This document shows, piece after piece, positions 22,628 to 33,566 of a DNA stretch of 64,000 nucleotides (its first letter is position 1; each line of letters begins with the position of its first letter). The position numbers and the translations under genes are program-made. A model generated the notes under the pieces. The model was not told the origin of the DNA, made no database searches, and saw only the letters and a program-made list of their open reading frames with translations. Source of the stretch: Phanerochaete sordida (taxonomy: Eukaryota; Basidiomycota; Agaricomycetes; Polyporales; Phanerochaetaceae); assembly GCA_019973155.2 (NCBI GenBank), contig BPQB01000004.1, forward strand, positions 1,054,001-1,118,000, given 5' to 3'.

Positions 22628-23199
22628 ATGGCTCTGTTCGACGGCATGTACTCCATCGGCACCCGCGAGTCTGCGCATGCGTACGCGGTGGGGTCCAACG
22701 AGGCCTACGAGACGATACGCACGCTGCCGGAGTCGCATGCGCCACAGCCGGTAGGTGACGCCTTGGGCTGTCGTTCATGCTCGGTGCTGATGCTTGTGTT
22801 CGCAGTGGCGAGTCAGACGGACAGTGGAGGGGACGTATGTCCTGACGTACTGCGAGAAGCCCGCAGCATCCATCAGCGACGCTGCAGTCGCACTCGTCCT
22901 GCAGGACGAGCAGAGCACCGAGTGGATAATCACAGCATACGGAGAAAAAGACCTGTATATGTAAGAACATGCCTTGAAGCCAGCACACACACTAACATCT
23001 CGTGTCCAGCATCCAGGACCGCGAAACACAAAGAGTGTGGCATGCCCTGGACCGAGGGATGAAAGACATCGTAGGCTTCTCGTCCTTGCTGGTATCGCGG
23101 GTGATGACGTAATCTTGCACCTAGATATCGCTCGCATACATCGACACGCGGAGACCGCCGCCTAGAGCGTTGTTCGAGTTTCGCCGAGTAAACTTCTGA
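22628..23199 (+). CDS. I66/cospin-like beta-trefoil serine protease inhibitor (137 aa)
   Basis: Exons 22628-22750, 22806-22960, 23010-23070 and 23125-23199 give 137 residues. The pattern fits the basidiomycete cospin family (MEROPS I66): a short MALFDGMYSIGT N-terminus without signal peptide, PQPWRVRRTVEGTYVLTY, DAAVALVLQDEQSTEWIIT, YIIQDRETQRVWHAL, and a closing PPRALFEFRRV strand. Beta-trefoil proteins of this group are about 140-160 residues, cytoplasmic, and inhibit trypsin-like proteases; a defence role against fungivores is proposed for the family. The reactive loop cannot be placed with confidence. A second, diverged member is at 55257-55847. Family assignment rests on pattern recognition, and a ricin-B-like trefoil is the alternative. 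Confidence 0.65.
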
Positions 23200-23289
23200 C
23201 TACCTGTATGCCTGTCGTGTGCCCCCAAGCAATAGCGGGGTTACCTTGTCAGGCACAATATCAGTAAATGTCGGGCAGCACATGCCAGA

Positions 23290-24880
23290 TCATGACTCCA
23301 TCGCATCCTGAGCAGAGCCGCTGTGCGCCGCTCCCCTTCGTCGAATCAACCTACGAGGTCCGTCAGCCAAGCCGTCCTTACTCGCGCAAGGCACACGACG
23401 CACCGCTCGAAGACGTCCAAGGGCCCCTCGCCCGTGTCGATGGCCTGCGGATGCCCCGTGACCGCGTCCTGCGCGAACGCATGCACCGGCACCCACAGGC
23501 TCAGCGGGCTCGTGCCGGGCTCGTACGTCGCCTGCGCGACATACAAGAGCATACCGTCCGATTTGACCGCCGCGGCTTCGGTCTTGAGCTCGACGGCTGC
23601 CGCCGAGTCGACCTCCATTGCGCCTTCCTCCTGCGAGGCGTGTATTGGGACGGAGATCGGGATGGAGCGCGGGGCTCGTGCGAGAGGTATCAGCGTGCTG
23701 AGCAAGTTGGCGGGGGACAGGTCGGTGTGGTATGGTATTGTGAGCAGAGTTGTGGGGTAGGAGAAGTGATACTGGCTTGATGCTGGCTCCGGGTTCATCG
23801 AAGGCGGCGGCAGCGATGTCAACTCAGAGAGACGTGTATCTCGCCACCAAAACCTGGCAGAGAATCAGTCTGTATGGTATCAGTATGTGCACCAGCGGCG
23901 TACCTGAAAGGCGTCTCGCAGTCTGCAATGTCCTGTCCCTTCCACTTGATCACGTCCAGGATATGCAAGATGCCGTTATCGCGCCAGTTTTCGTCGAGGA
24001 TGCAGTCGAGCACGGTGTGCGGAGGCAGACTCGACGGAAACGGCTTCATCAAGCACTTCCCCAGCAGCCGCGAGCGCAACGTCGTGTTGGGCACTACACG
24101 GCGTCAGCACCAGCCCACGCACACGACGCCCCGCACGCACCTAGCCCCGCCACCCCCGCCGGCGCATGCGTGACCGCCAAACAGCGCTTGCCCGCAGGCA
24201 CCGGCGCGACCGCAACCCAGCCCGTCTCGAGGTCCTGCGGGATCCCGTCCGCGCGCTCGCCGGTGCCCCAGTCCCCCATCTGCGTGTCCTCCGCCATCTC
24301 GAGCAGCTCCGCGTACATGACCTTGTCCGCCCACTTCGCGTTCGGCTTCGCGGCCTGTGCGGCCTGCGCCTGCGCCTGCGCCGCGCCGCCGCGCCGCTTC
24401 TTCTTGCCCTTGCGCTTCGTGCTGCCGAACGCCGTCGGCAGCGCGTCTTCATGCACAGCGTGCGGCGCGGGCGGCGGTGGCGGCGGCGCGGGGCCCGCGG
24501 CGGGGAGCAGCGCGGCGAAGTGCGCGACGCCCTCGCGCACGGGCTCGGCGGGCTCGCCGTCGGAGGCGTCGTCGGGCCCGAGCGAGAGGTCCGCGAAGAG
24601 GTCGAGCTGGCGCGCCGAGTCGACGCGCTCGGCGCGGCGCTGTGGGGCAGGCCGCGTCAATGCGCCGTGCGGGGACAGGGGACGGGGCTGCGCACACGCT
24701 TCTGCTCGTCGAGGGCCTGCGCGGGCGCGGGCCAGTCAGGGTGGGTGGGTGCGGCGGGCGCGGGGCACGCACCTTCTGCCGGCGGGCTTCCTGGGAGGTC
24801 GACGCGTTCCGCACGGATGCTGGCGGGGTTTTGTAGTTGGATTTGCGGTCCTGCGCGCTGCCGCGGGGGGTTTGCGACAT
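23290..24880 (-). CDS. snurportin-1, trimethylguanosine-cap snRNP import adaptor (442 aa)
   Basis: Exons 24880-24773, 24716-24696, 24639-24141, 24093-23904, 23853-23404 and 23350-23290 give 442 residues. Snurportin binds the m3G cap of spliceosomal U snRNAs and importin-beta, carrying snRNPs into the nucleus. The N-terminus matches the importin-beta-binding domain of snurportin: KSNYKTPPAS, then ARRQKALDEQKRRRAERVDSAR (basic helix), then DLFADL. The cap-binding domain shows KRCLAVT, LRSRLLGKCLMKPFPSSLP, LDCIL, GILHILDVIKWKGQDIADCE and FRFWWRDTRLSEL, the most conserved run of the family. Between them lies a low-complexity Pro/Ala insert (APPPPPPAPH) and a basic KRKGKKKRRGG patch. The Trp residues that stack on the cap are plausible in the WKGQD and FWW segments. 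Exon 2 is only 21 nt. The stop is 91 nt from the convergent inhibitor gene. Confidence 0.88.
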
Positions 24881-25123
24881 GATTGCTGGAGAAGAGTTTC
24901 GCGAAGTGAGTGGGCAGGTCAAAGGAGCGAAACGCGCGTGTCGTGCGTAAAGCGCGAGGACCACGTGGATCGAGGCTCGCGCTCATATCTCGGTCTCGCC
25001 TCGCCAAGGGACGCCGCATAGTGCAGAAACGACAATATTGACTTGTGGTATTCGCATTACTGTACATATTGACTTCACGACAGCCTACTTTTACTACACT
25101 AGACAGTACAAGCGACCCATGGT

Positions 25124-26312
25124 TTACTGGAGCCAGCCCTTCTCCTTGAGCTGCTTGACAATGTCGGCAGCGCTCTCATCCATGCTATGATACGTGATGC
25201 CGAGGATACGCTCGCTCTTCGATGCATCATAGCGGGTCTTGTATACAACACTCTTCGGGTCGTACGAGGTGTTACCAGCCGGGAGTGATGGCTCGTATTT
25301 GCGAGCGGCGTTGACTAGGATGCAGGTTCAGTATCGACTCGTGCGAGGAAGAAACAAGTTTACGCACTCCAGTCTTGCCAGGTCCAGTAGCCGCCAGAGA
25401 TGATGATGCGCTCGCCTCCTGCTTCTGGCTTCTGCAGAGAAAGGGCGTGTGCAAGGGCAATATCACGAACATCCACCCAGGAGGAGCTGAAGGGAATGTC
25501 AGCTAGAAGAAGGCACAGAAAGACACGCGACGCACGTAATGCTGACGAGCTGTTCTGGCGTCCTGGTGTTCTTCACGATGGTATTGTACCAGTCGAGCAC
25601 GGACGTGTTCAGGTTCTCGGGCTTGTCGACCTCGTGCAGGAACGGGCCCCACACGTACGGCGGGTTGAGCGCGACGACGTCGAACTGGACCTTCTCCTTG
25701 TTCTCCTCGACGAACTGCCACGCGGCGCGCTCGGCGAGCGTCTTGCTCGCGCGGTAGATCGTGTGCGGCGGCGCGGCGGCGCCCTGCGCCGCGATGTCCT
25801 GCACCGCGCGGTCGTTCCAGTCCGCCTCGGTGAAGACGTGCGGGAGCCCGTCGTCCGTGAGCACGCTCGCGGTCGAGGACGTGATCACGACGCGCCGGAC
25901 GCGGTCGCCGAACTGCAGCGCGCTCTGCAGCACGCTGCGCGTGCCGCGCACCGCGGGGATGATCAGCTCGTCTGGCTCCTTCGCGTTCATGTGGAAGGGA
26001 GAGGCGGTGTGCTCGATCGCGTCGACGCCCTTCACGGCCTCGTCGAACGCGCCATCCTGGAGTCATGGTCAGACGGAAAGCGCGGATGTGGCAAAGGCAG
26101 ATAAGACGCACCTTCGTGATATCGGGGACGACAATCAGCTCGAGCTTATCCGCGTACTCCTTGAAGGTCTCCTTCAGGTGCGGAATGGCCGACTCGCGAC
26201 GAACGGTGCCGCGGACCGAGTATCCCTGGTCGAGGAGGGTCTTCACGACCCAGACGGCGATGTAGCCGTTGGCACCGGTGACGAGGACCTTTCCTTGGGC
26301 GACGGCTGGCAT
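25124..26312 (-). CDS. NAD(P)-dependent epimerase/dehydratase, Gre2/cinnamoyl-CoA-reductase-like (343 aa)
   Basis: Exons 26312-26112, 26056-25536, 25486-25368 and 25314-25124 give 343 residues, the normal size for extended short-chain dehydrogenases. The Rossmann motif VLVTGANGYIA is at residues 9-19, with VRGTVRRES after beta-2 suggesting NADPH preference (Arg pair). The catalytic residues are Ser/Thr in VVITSSTASVL and YRASK (Tyr-x-x-x-Lys), followed by ALNPPYVWGP. These features fit the ketoreductase group containing yeast Gre2 (methylglyoxal/isovaleraldehyde reductase), dihydroflavonol reductases and cinnamoyl-CoA reductases. The substrate cannot be chosen from sequence; aldehyde detoxification is the default role in fungi. 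It ends in VKQLKEKGWLQ. A TATA-like element is upstream. Confidence 0.9.
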
Positions 26313-26377
26313 AGTGGATGGTGTGGGAGAGAGATAATGAGCTGGGATCCGGGTGTCTTCCAGGGCGTGGCACCGTG

Positions 26378-26386
26378 CCTTTTAAG
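26378..26386 (-). promoter_or_regulatory. TATA-like element of the Gre2-like reductase gene
   Basis: The minus strand reads tcttaaaag, about 70 nt upstream of the ATG at 26312. Position fits a TATA box; the sequence is off-consensus. Confidence 0.3.
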
Positions 26387-26938
26387 AGCAGGAAAAGAGG
26401 GTAGCCATGCTCACTAAGCAGCCGGATGGTGCAAGCCGTCGCGCTGATGTGTCAGCACGCGTCCTGCGATTGCCACAGGTGAATGTTTTTCGACATTAAT
26501 GTCCCGCGTGCCCCAGCGAATGGCGCGAGTGGGTCCCGGCCGAGGCACTCCTGATGAACGACGATAACGATCGAATACAGAGAGAATGCTTCCGCCTTGG
26601 CTAGGAGAGCTGGAGCTAGCGTCACTGACGAGGATCCAGGTCCGTACATGGCGGACGGGAGGCAGAATGCAACGCGTCCCGGGTCGCGTCCGGCCCACGA
26701 CGCGCTCGGACCGGGATGTAGCACTACCCGTGAGCATGCTGGCCGACCCGACTCGTTTATACATCAATTGTGCGGGCATTTTGCCGACCCAACGCGATGC
26801 CATTTTGTAGATCAACAGGTCCTCCACAGGCAACAAGACCTGTTCGTAGAGATTTTGGGACCCGTAAAAAATTGCTGGAAGGCGCTTGAACTATCAAGCC
26901 CATGATATGATAACATGCTCTAGTGGTCTGATTCCATG
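26387..26938. other. intergenic, no supported gene
   Basis: Promoter side of the reductase gene and 5' flank of tRNA-Asp copy 1. No other signal seen. Confidence 0.5.
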
Positions 26939-27022
26939 TCCCTGGTAGTATATCGGTTAGTACACGCGCCTGTCATCCATCGCGGTGCGCGCGAAAGCGG
27001 GGTTCGACTCCCCGCCAGGGAG
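26939..27022 (+). tRNA. tRNA-Asp(GTC), copy 1, with short intron
   Basis: The acceptor stem tccctgg (26939-26945) pairs with ccaggga (27015-27021), with discriminator G at 27022. D arm 26948-26963. Anticodon stem cgcgc (26965-26969) has anticodon GTC at 26972-26974. An intron of about 10-12 nt follows A37 (from 26976), then the 3' stem gcgcg. T arm cggggTTCGACTccccg (26998-27014) contains a perfect B box. The A box is tagtatatcgg. The intron is confirmed by the second copy, which is identical outside it but differs in both sequence and length there. Exact intron ends are ambiguous because gcgcg repeats. Confidence 0.94.
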
Positions 27023-27025
27023 AAC

Positions 27026-27031
27026 TTTTTT
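27026..27031 (+). terminator. Pol III terminator of tRNA-Asp copy 1
   Basis: Run of six T starting 4 nt after the tRNA 3' end. Confidence 0.8.
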
Positions 27032-27443
27032 CGATGTCAGACCTCGAGACGACTGATGGCGCCTGTGGCTTTGTGGCGTCGCCTGTTTTAGTAACCGTCG
27101 GGGCTCGGCGCACGTTGCCCCCCGACACTTCTGCTCCGAAGCGTCACGGGCATGTTGTATGATTGAAGCGCACGACTTGCTGTTGGGAGTACTAGACGGT
27201 ATGCAGGCAGTTGAATGTCGGGAGAAGAGGTCGCGAGTCGCGACTGGCGCGCGAAACGCCCGGGGGAAGCGCAGACGGTGACTGGCGCCCGTGCAAGGCT
27301 TCGCTGCCCGCTTCCAGCACCTCCCCGCTCCGCTGACTATCGCGCTCCGCCTGCCACGACATCACTATCTTGAGCATTACACCGCACACCAAGAGCTCCT
27401 ACAGACCTCGTTCATGCCCTCAACCCGCTCCTCGTAAACCGCC

Positions 27444-29221
27444 ATGCCGCCCTTCGTGCCAACAGTACGGGAGATATTCCTCCTGGGAGGCCTGCTCGTC
27501 TTCCTCATGACCTTCCCGACGACGTACAAAACGCCATCATTGTCCCTGTCAAACATTGCGCAGCTTCGTGGCAATGTATACGGAGAAGAGGAGGACACCA
27601 CGCCGGTTACGTTCGAGTCGAAGTTCTCCCTGCAGTCCCTGAGTGCACCTTTGGTCTGGGGGACGGGCCAAGTGCCCAAGACAGATATCGTGGTCCATGT
27701 CCCAGGTGAGTCTCTTGTCATTGCACAGCCCAGTCTAGTGCACTGTGCGCGAGCCATTCCTCGTTCCCAGCACCTCTTCTTCTCCACCTCTCTCCTTACC
27801 GAGAAGGCTCAATACTTGTACCTTACTAGGTTGGACAATGTTTGATAGACTCTACTTCAAGAATGGCACGTTCTACGTTGTCACAGATAACAAGGAAGAA
27901 GTCCCAGACCTGAAGCTTGTCATCTCGAGCGGTATCTACCTTACCAGTGGGCCCGCCGACGCGGAGAAGCGCCTCCCAACTGACAAGGACCTGCGCGTCG
28001 TCAACAGCGACGATGCCAGGAAGCTATTGGGAACTCAGGCAGAGCGTTTAGATGGTGTCACTGTGCGTCTCACGTTCTTCATTCACGACCCGCCTTCTGA
28101 CATGTTTACAGTGGATAGTGAACGACCCCAAGCAATTGTGAGCCGCCTCCACATCCTGAAGTGTGGCCGAACTTGACGCTTTGTAGCATCACCCATTACT
28201 ACCATTGGTCCGCCGAGCTCTTCTTTGGCTTCTGGAGAACCTACTCCTCGCTCGACCCGTCCATTCCTCCCAGCGGCAAGACCGACCTGCCCTCCCCACG
28301 GCGCATGCTCATGACGCGCATCGACGCTGCGAACTGGCGGGACTACGCGGCGATGAACCAATGGGTGCTGTTCAACGCGTTTCCGTCGATCACCATGGAG
28401 TTCAAGGACGACTGGACCGAACGTGCGGAGAGCGGGCACACGTACGTGCTCGACCGCTCGATCCTCGCGGACCGCGCGGCGGCGATCCACGGACACATCT
28501 TCCTGCGTACGCAACGCACAGCTGCGAACGCGTTTGCACTCCCCGGCAGCGTCAACTGGTGGCAGCCCATTCGCAACAGCGTCGTCGGCGCCGCAGGCCT
28601 CACCGAGGACGCGCTCGTCAAGTACGGCGAGACCACACCAGTCATCACGTACATCTCTCGTCAGGGGTGGGGCCGCCGTATGCTCATCCAGGAAGACCAC
28701 GAGCGGCTCGTCAGGGAGCTGCACAAGCTCAGGGACAACTACGGGTACGAGGTCAACATCGTGAGCATGGACAAGCTCTCGCGCGCGGAGCAGATGGTTC
28801 TGTCCGGGAGGACAACGGTGCGTCCGTCCCAGTGCCCCCGCCCAGACTGCGGCTGAGCTCTGGCGCAGATCATGATGGGTGTGCACGGTAACGGTCTGAC
28901 CTCGCTGCTGTGGATGCGCCCCACGCCGCGGTCGACCGTCATGGAGTTCTTCTTCCCCGGCGGCTTCGCGCACGACTACGAGTACACGACGCGCGCGCTG
29001 GGCATGGTGCACTACGGCTTCTGGGGCAACAAGTGCGTGTGCTTCTTCTGCTTTCTGCGACAGTTCCTAATTGTTATCTGCACAGGGCGTTCACCCGGCC
29101 GGATGTCCCCCCTGTCGCGTACCCCGAAGGCTTCCAGGGGAACGAGATCCCGATCGACGGCGAGCTCGTCGCGCGCATATGCGTCGAGCGGCTCTCGCTG
29201 TCGGAGGAGGCCGACGACTAG
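27444..29221 (+). CDS. GT61 (DUF563) family glycosyltransferase, type II membrane protein (483 aa)
   Basis: Exons 27444-27705, 27830-28062, 28112-28137, 28187-28817, 28869-29032 and 29086-29221 give 483 residues. The N-terminus has a short cytoplasmic part and one signal anchor (IFLLGGLLVFLMTF), so the catalytic domain faces the Golgi lumen. The family signature is present: ITHYYHWSAELFFGFWR in the N-half, and in the C-half ITYISRQGWGRR...HERL followed by MMGVHGNGLTSLLWMRP, the GxHGxGL motif of DUF563, then MEFFFPGGF. GT61 enzymes transfer xylose or other sugars to O-glycans or cell-wall/capsular polysaccharides; donor and acceptor cannot be read from sequence. Exon 3 is only 26 nt. The 421 nt between tRNA-Asp and this start hold no other gene. 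Confidence 0.9.
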
Positions 29222-30856
29222 ACGCGGCCGCCCCCACAAAAACAGAACTAGGACGTTTGTTGTGCACTTGCTTTCTCGGATACCCGCATATCAGTATAAT
29301 GAGCGCAGCGCGCGCCGGCTAATGGATACACAATTATCTATGGACGTTATCGAGCACGCGCACTCTGAAGGATTTCGGTACCTGTAAGTGAAGACAATCG
29401 CGGTGGTGGCTAGGGGAACCGGACGACGAGGGGGAAGGGTGCCGAGATGAGTGGTCATGCGCTGCAATGGTGGAAAGCTGACAGTCCTGTTCTATCAAGC
29501 TAACCAGTGTGCGTGGATTGCGCGAGTAGAAACCCCCGTCAACCTATGACGAACGAATGACCAAGCCAGCTCGGACTCAAAGCCATGGATTATGTAGCAA
29601 AAGCGCAGCCTCGTCGGCGGTCTCTTTGGCTTGGACAACGGGAAACATGAGGGCATGGTGGGTGAGCTCTCGACGATTTCTCGCCGCGCCGACTACCTGT
29701 CGCTGACCAGACATGGCCTGTGATTTCAGACACGGCCACGGAACAAGTTGTTGCGACGCGCGGACGGATCGTACAACACGCGATCGCCCCCACCATCGGT
29801 CCCGACCGCACGCTGCAAGGCAAGGTGGAGCAGCGCGAGACGCACCCCGAATATTGAATGTCTCCGGCGCGCAGATCGCGGTGCCGTGATCGCCCCGCAA
29901 TTGTGCGCGGCGGGCCCGCAGCGCAGGGCGTGTCTGATCGCGCGGGGGCTCTGTCTCAGCGCGCACCCTAATCCTGATCCACGCCCGCGGACAAAACACC
30001 GGCCAGACGGCGAGATCGCGCTGCGCAGACAATACGCCGCCGTACATCGAGATGCGCGTGCCCCTGAGCGACCCGGGCTCGCCGTCGGGCCCGCGGGTGG
30101 AGCCTAGTGCTGATGCAGGTCGTTGGTGCTCAGGCCTGCCGCGAGGGCGGGGGGCTGGTCCGTGCACCTGTCGCAGAACGTTTGGCACGCTGGGCGAGGG
30201 GTTTATGGGTCAGGTTCTAGTGCGAACGGTGCAATTTTCGAGCTTTCTGCTGCCCTGGGGTCGTCATCCTCTGCCAGCGCCCTCGGTTCGCTCAGACTCG
30301 GCGATTCAAACTGGTTCGTCTCTCGCTCCGCCAGCCCACTTCTTGTCTCGGTGGCTCACTAGTTGGACACACGCCTCATCACACACGTACATAGGCTGTC
30401 ATCCTGTGCGGTGCAAAACATGTCGCCAACACCCGCGGCGCTCCATAAAATCGAGGCCAAGTCACAGAAAAATTGAATATTCTGCAGCAGACGCCGATCG
30501 GCACACGTGGCTGCCACAAAGGCTCAGCCCAATTCGTCACGCAGCGGAGGGAGGGTATCGATGGTATGATTATCATCTACAGAGAAAATTACAGAGGCCC
30601 GTAGAGTAGGAGTAGAGCAACGCGCGGGTGCCAGAGCTGCGTCCGACTTTTCGTGGGGGCGATCCCAGCCTGCAGGCGGGCGCCCTCAGAAGATCGGGCA
30701 GCCAAAGAGCTTCACGCGCTGCTGCCGCCGCGGGCTCGGCGTGCGCGCGGCGGGACGGGCAGGAGGGGGAGAGGGGGCCGCGGACCTGTCTGATACACTT
30801 CTGATACAACCGTTTCCGTTTAACTTATACCCACATTAATTTAGTCAAGCCAACCC
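29222..30856. other. intergenic, 1.6 kb, no supported gene
   Basis: Lies between the convergent GT61 and nitronate monooxygenase genes. Open frames are short or compositional; no RNA gene or repeat recognised. Confidence 0.5.
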
Positions 30857-32044
30857 TCACTTCAGCAGGACCGGAGCGCTCTGGAGCGTCTTGACGGCGT
30901 CGGTGTGGATCTCCTCGAAGACGTCCTGCGTTGGAGGTGAGCGGCATTGTTATGTAACGCAGCAGAAGGATGCTTACAGCAGCGGGGCGGATGTCGTTCG
31001 TCTGCGCGACACCGACACCGGCCCACATGATGAGGTGGGAGTCGCTGCCGGCGGCGTTGGCCTCCTTGTAGCGGTTGATGCGCTCCTCGAGCGGGAGGCC
31101 GGCCTTGAAGTCCTTCATGACGTCGTTCGTGGAGATCGCGCGGCCGTCGACGTGCGCCGGCCAGAAGTCGGTCTGGAACGCCTGGTCGTACGCGCCGCTG
31201 CGCTCGGTGGACTCCCACGTGGACGCGACGAGGACGTTCTTCATCTGCTCCGTGTACTGGCACTCGGGCGTGAAGAGGAAGCGCGTGCCGAGGACGACCG
31301 CGTCTGCGCCCATCGTGAGCAGGCCCGCGACCTGCGCGCCCGTCGCGATGCCGCCTGCTGCGACGATCGGCGGGCCGTGGGGGAGGGCGGCCTTGACGGC
31401 CGGAATGAAGTTAAGGAGCGGCGGGGAGTGCGAGCTGCCGTGTCCACCAGCCTCGACACCTGATAACGCGCGTCAGTCAGCGAGTCCAGCAATGCCAGCG
31501 CCGCGGCAGCGGACCTTGTGCGACGATAACGTCGACCTTCCACTCGTTCGCGGCGCGGAGCGCCTCGTCGACGGAGTTGCAGCAGCAGAAGATCTTCGTC
31601 TTGTGCGCGCGCTTCGCGTCGTACTCGCGGACGGTGTTGATGTACTTGAGGAGGTCGTTGCCGAAGGCGAACCAGACGGCGGTGACCTTCTCCTCGAGGA
31701 CGGTAGGGATGCGGGGGTCTTCCGAGGCCTCGGTCATGTCGCAGATCCAGCCGAGGAAGCCGACGCCGATGGGGAGCGGTGCGTCGTCGGCGATCTTCAG
31801 CGTCTTGCGCGCAGAGCCGAGGGTGGTCTTGAGTTGCTCGGAAGTGTCGAAGCCTGGGAATGTCATCAGCGCGTGCGCCGGTGCCAACCATAAAATCGCT
31901 CGCACCAGCTCCAACGAACCCGTAGCCGCCCTTGCCAGTCACAGCTGCAGCAAGGTCGGCGGTGGAGGCGAACGCCATGGGCGCCGCGAGGATGGGGCTC
32001 TGGATGTCCAGGAGCTGGGTGATCTTGGTGGAGATGGGCTGCAT
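30857..32044 (-). CDS. nitronate monooxygenase (2-nitropropane dioxygenase family), 342 aa
   Basis: Exons 32044-31906, 31853-31515, 31459-30978 and 30925-30857 give 342 residues. The family is FMN-dependent TIM-barrel enzymes that oxidise propionate-3-nitronate and alkyl nitronates, detoxifying nitro compounds. Signatures in order: SPILAAPMAFAS at the N-terminus, VGAGFDTSEQL, LPIGVGFLGW, AVWFAFGND, VDVIVAQGVEAGGHGSSHS (the GGHG flavin/active-site motif with the catalytic His), PIVAAGGIATGAQVAGLLTMGADAVVLGTRF (phosphate-binding Gly loop), and ECQYTEQMKNVLV. Length is normal. The intron 2 donor is gtccgc, weak but fixed by frame. A TATA-like element is 110 nt upstream. Confidence 0.92.
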
Positions 32045-32152
32045 AGCGGTGGGTGGGTTTGGGTGTATGTCCGAAGGTAGTTTCTGTACAGGTCAAAAGA
32101 GCGACGGCGAAGATAGATTCGATGGGGAGGCTCTGCGGGGGCACGGTGCGTC

Positions 32153-32158
32153 TTATAC
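32153..32158 (-). promoter_or_regulatory. TATA-like element of the nitronate monooxygenase gene
   Basis: The minus strand reads ggtataaga, with tataag at this position, about 110 nt upstream of the ATG at 32044. Confidence 0.35.
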
Positions 32159-33566
32159 CTGCGTGCAGAGTGCAATTCAATCCCCGGGGCGGCTAGGTGC
32201 ATCAGGCGGGCGATCAGAGCTCCCACTAGCGAGAAGCGGACCCTTCACGGAGTGCGCTCGCAGGGCTGCGCGTGTGCGCCGCGCCGCGCACCGCCGCGCA
32301 CGCTCCCGGCGGCGTCGCACGGGCCCGCAAGAACGTCTTGGCCAGCGAGCGCGGGCTCTGCGCGACGTTTCACGCGCCGCGTCGGGGCCCGCGCACAGCC
32401 CTCCGCCACGCGCGCGCGATAGGCGCCGTGCGGGCGGCGACACGCTGCGCCGAGAAAGGCAACTCCCTTGTCTCTCGAAAGGCACAAGCCCTGCACGCCG
32501 TGCAATTTGTCTCGACCGCCTGATGCCACGGGACCCTCTTACGCGAGCCCGCCGCGCAGGCACTCGCTCAGGTGCGACGAAAAAAACTCAAAGCTCCCTG
32601 CGAATCGCGATGTGCGCCCCAGGTTGGCCCCAGGCCTCCCTGCGCGTGCGCACGCACGAGCACAGGACAAGGCCTTCCCAGGACGTCACAATGCACACGC
32701 CCGCCGTCGCGTAAGCCGCGCCTTCTCGCCCCTCGCTGCCATGGCTCCCAACAGCGGACGCAATCTCCGGCACGCAGGGCTGGGGCCCCCAGGCTAGCCC
32801 GGACGGGCACCCTCGCGGCGGCTCCTCCGCGGATCCCGTCGCGCGCGCTCACGCTGCCAGAGCTATATTCTTGGCTATATTGCGCGCGACGCCGCAATGC
32901 GTCGAAGCCGCGCGCAAGACGCCGCTTGACACATCGCGACGTCTGCGGAGCATTTACGCGGCGGCGCGCGGGAGCGCGAGGCGGGCTGCTGGGTCGCCGG
33001 CGCCGCTGCGCGCGCGCGAAGCGTAGCTTTGCTCCGTCGCGGCGCGGCACGAGGCTGCTGGGCTCCGAGGCTCGCTTCGCGCCCTCTTTTCTGGACGGCG
33101 GCCGCGCCGCAGCCTGTGCGGCGTTCGTGCGGCCGTGCGCTGCGTGGCGGGCTCGTCACTGATCGGCGCCGCGCTGGGCATCAGCCCTGCAATGTGACGG
33201 TCGCAATGGTGTGAACTCCGGTGGTCGTACAGTTCACGCGTACAGGGCCCGGGCTTCGCACTCCTTCGCGTCCCACGGCCGCGTGCGCACGCCAGGGTTC
33301 GCGCGCGATTTTTTTCCGTGAATTCCAATTCCATTTTCCGAGTCCGTATGCGATTAGTCTCCGGGTAGTTGTGCACAGCATACTAGGTTCTATACAACGG
33401 GTGAGCGAGGCGAAAGATGCTAAACGAGCGGGAGGGTAAGCGAAGGAAAGCCAGAGCACGATGTTTACAACACGCAGGCGACAATAGTTAAAGGTGTGCG
33501 ATGTGTGGCGGCGAAGCTCTGCTCCAGAGCGCGCGCCGGCGAGGGCGAGGGCGGGTACGGCACGGC
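32159..33566. other. GC-rich intergenic region, no supported gene
   Basis: Strong Arg/Ala/Pro-biased frames on both strands at 32250-33200, without splice-consistent genes. Contains the nitronate monooxygenase promoter and the 3' flank of the seven-helix gene. Confidence 0.5.
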
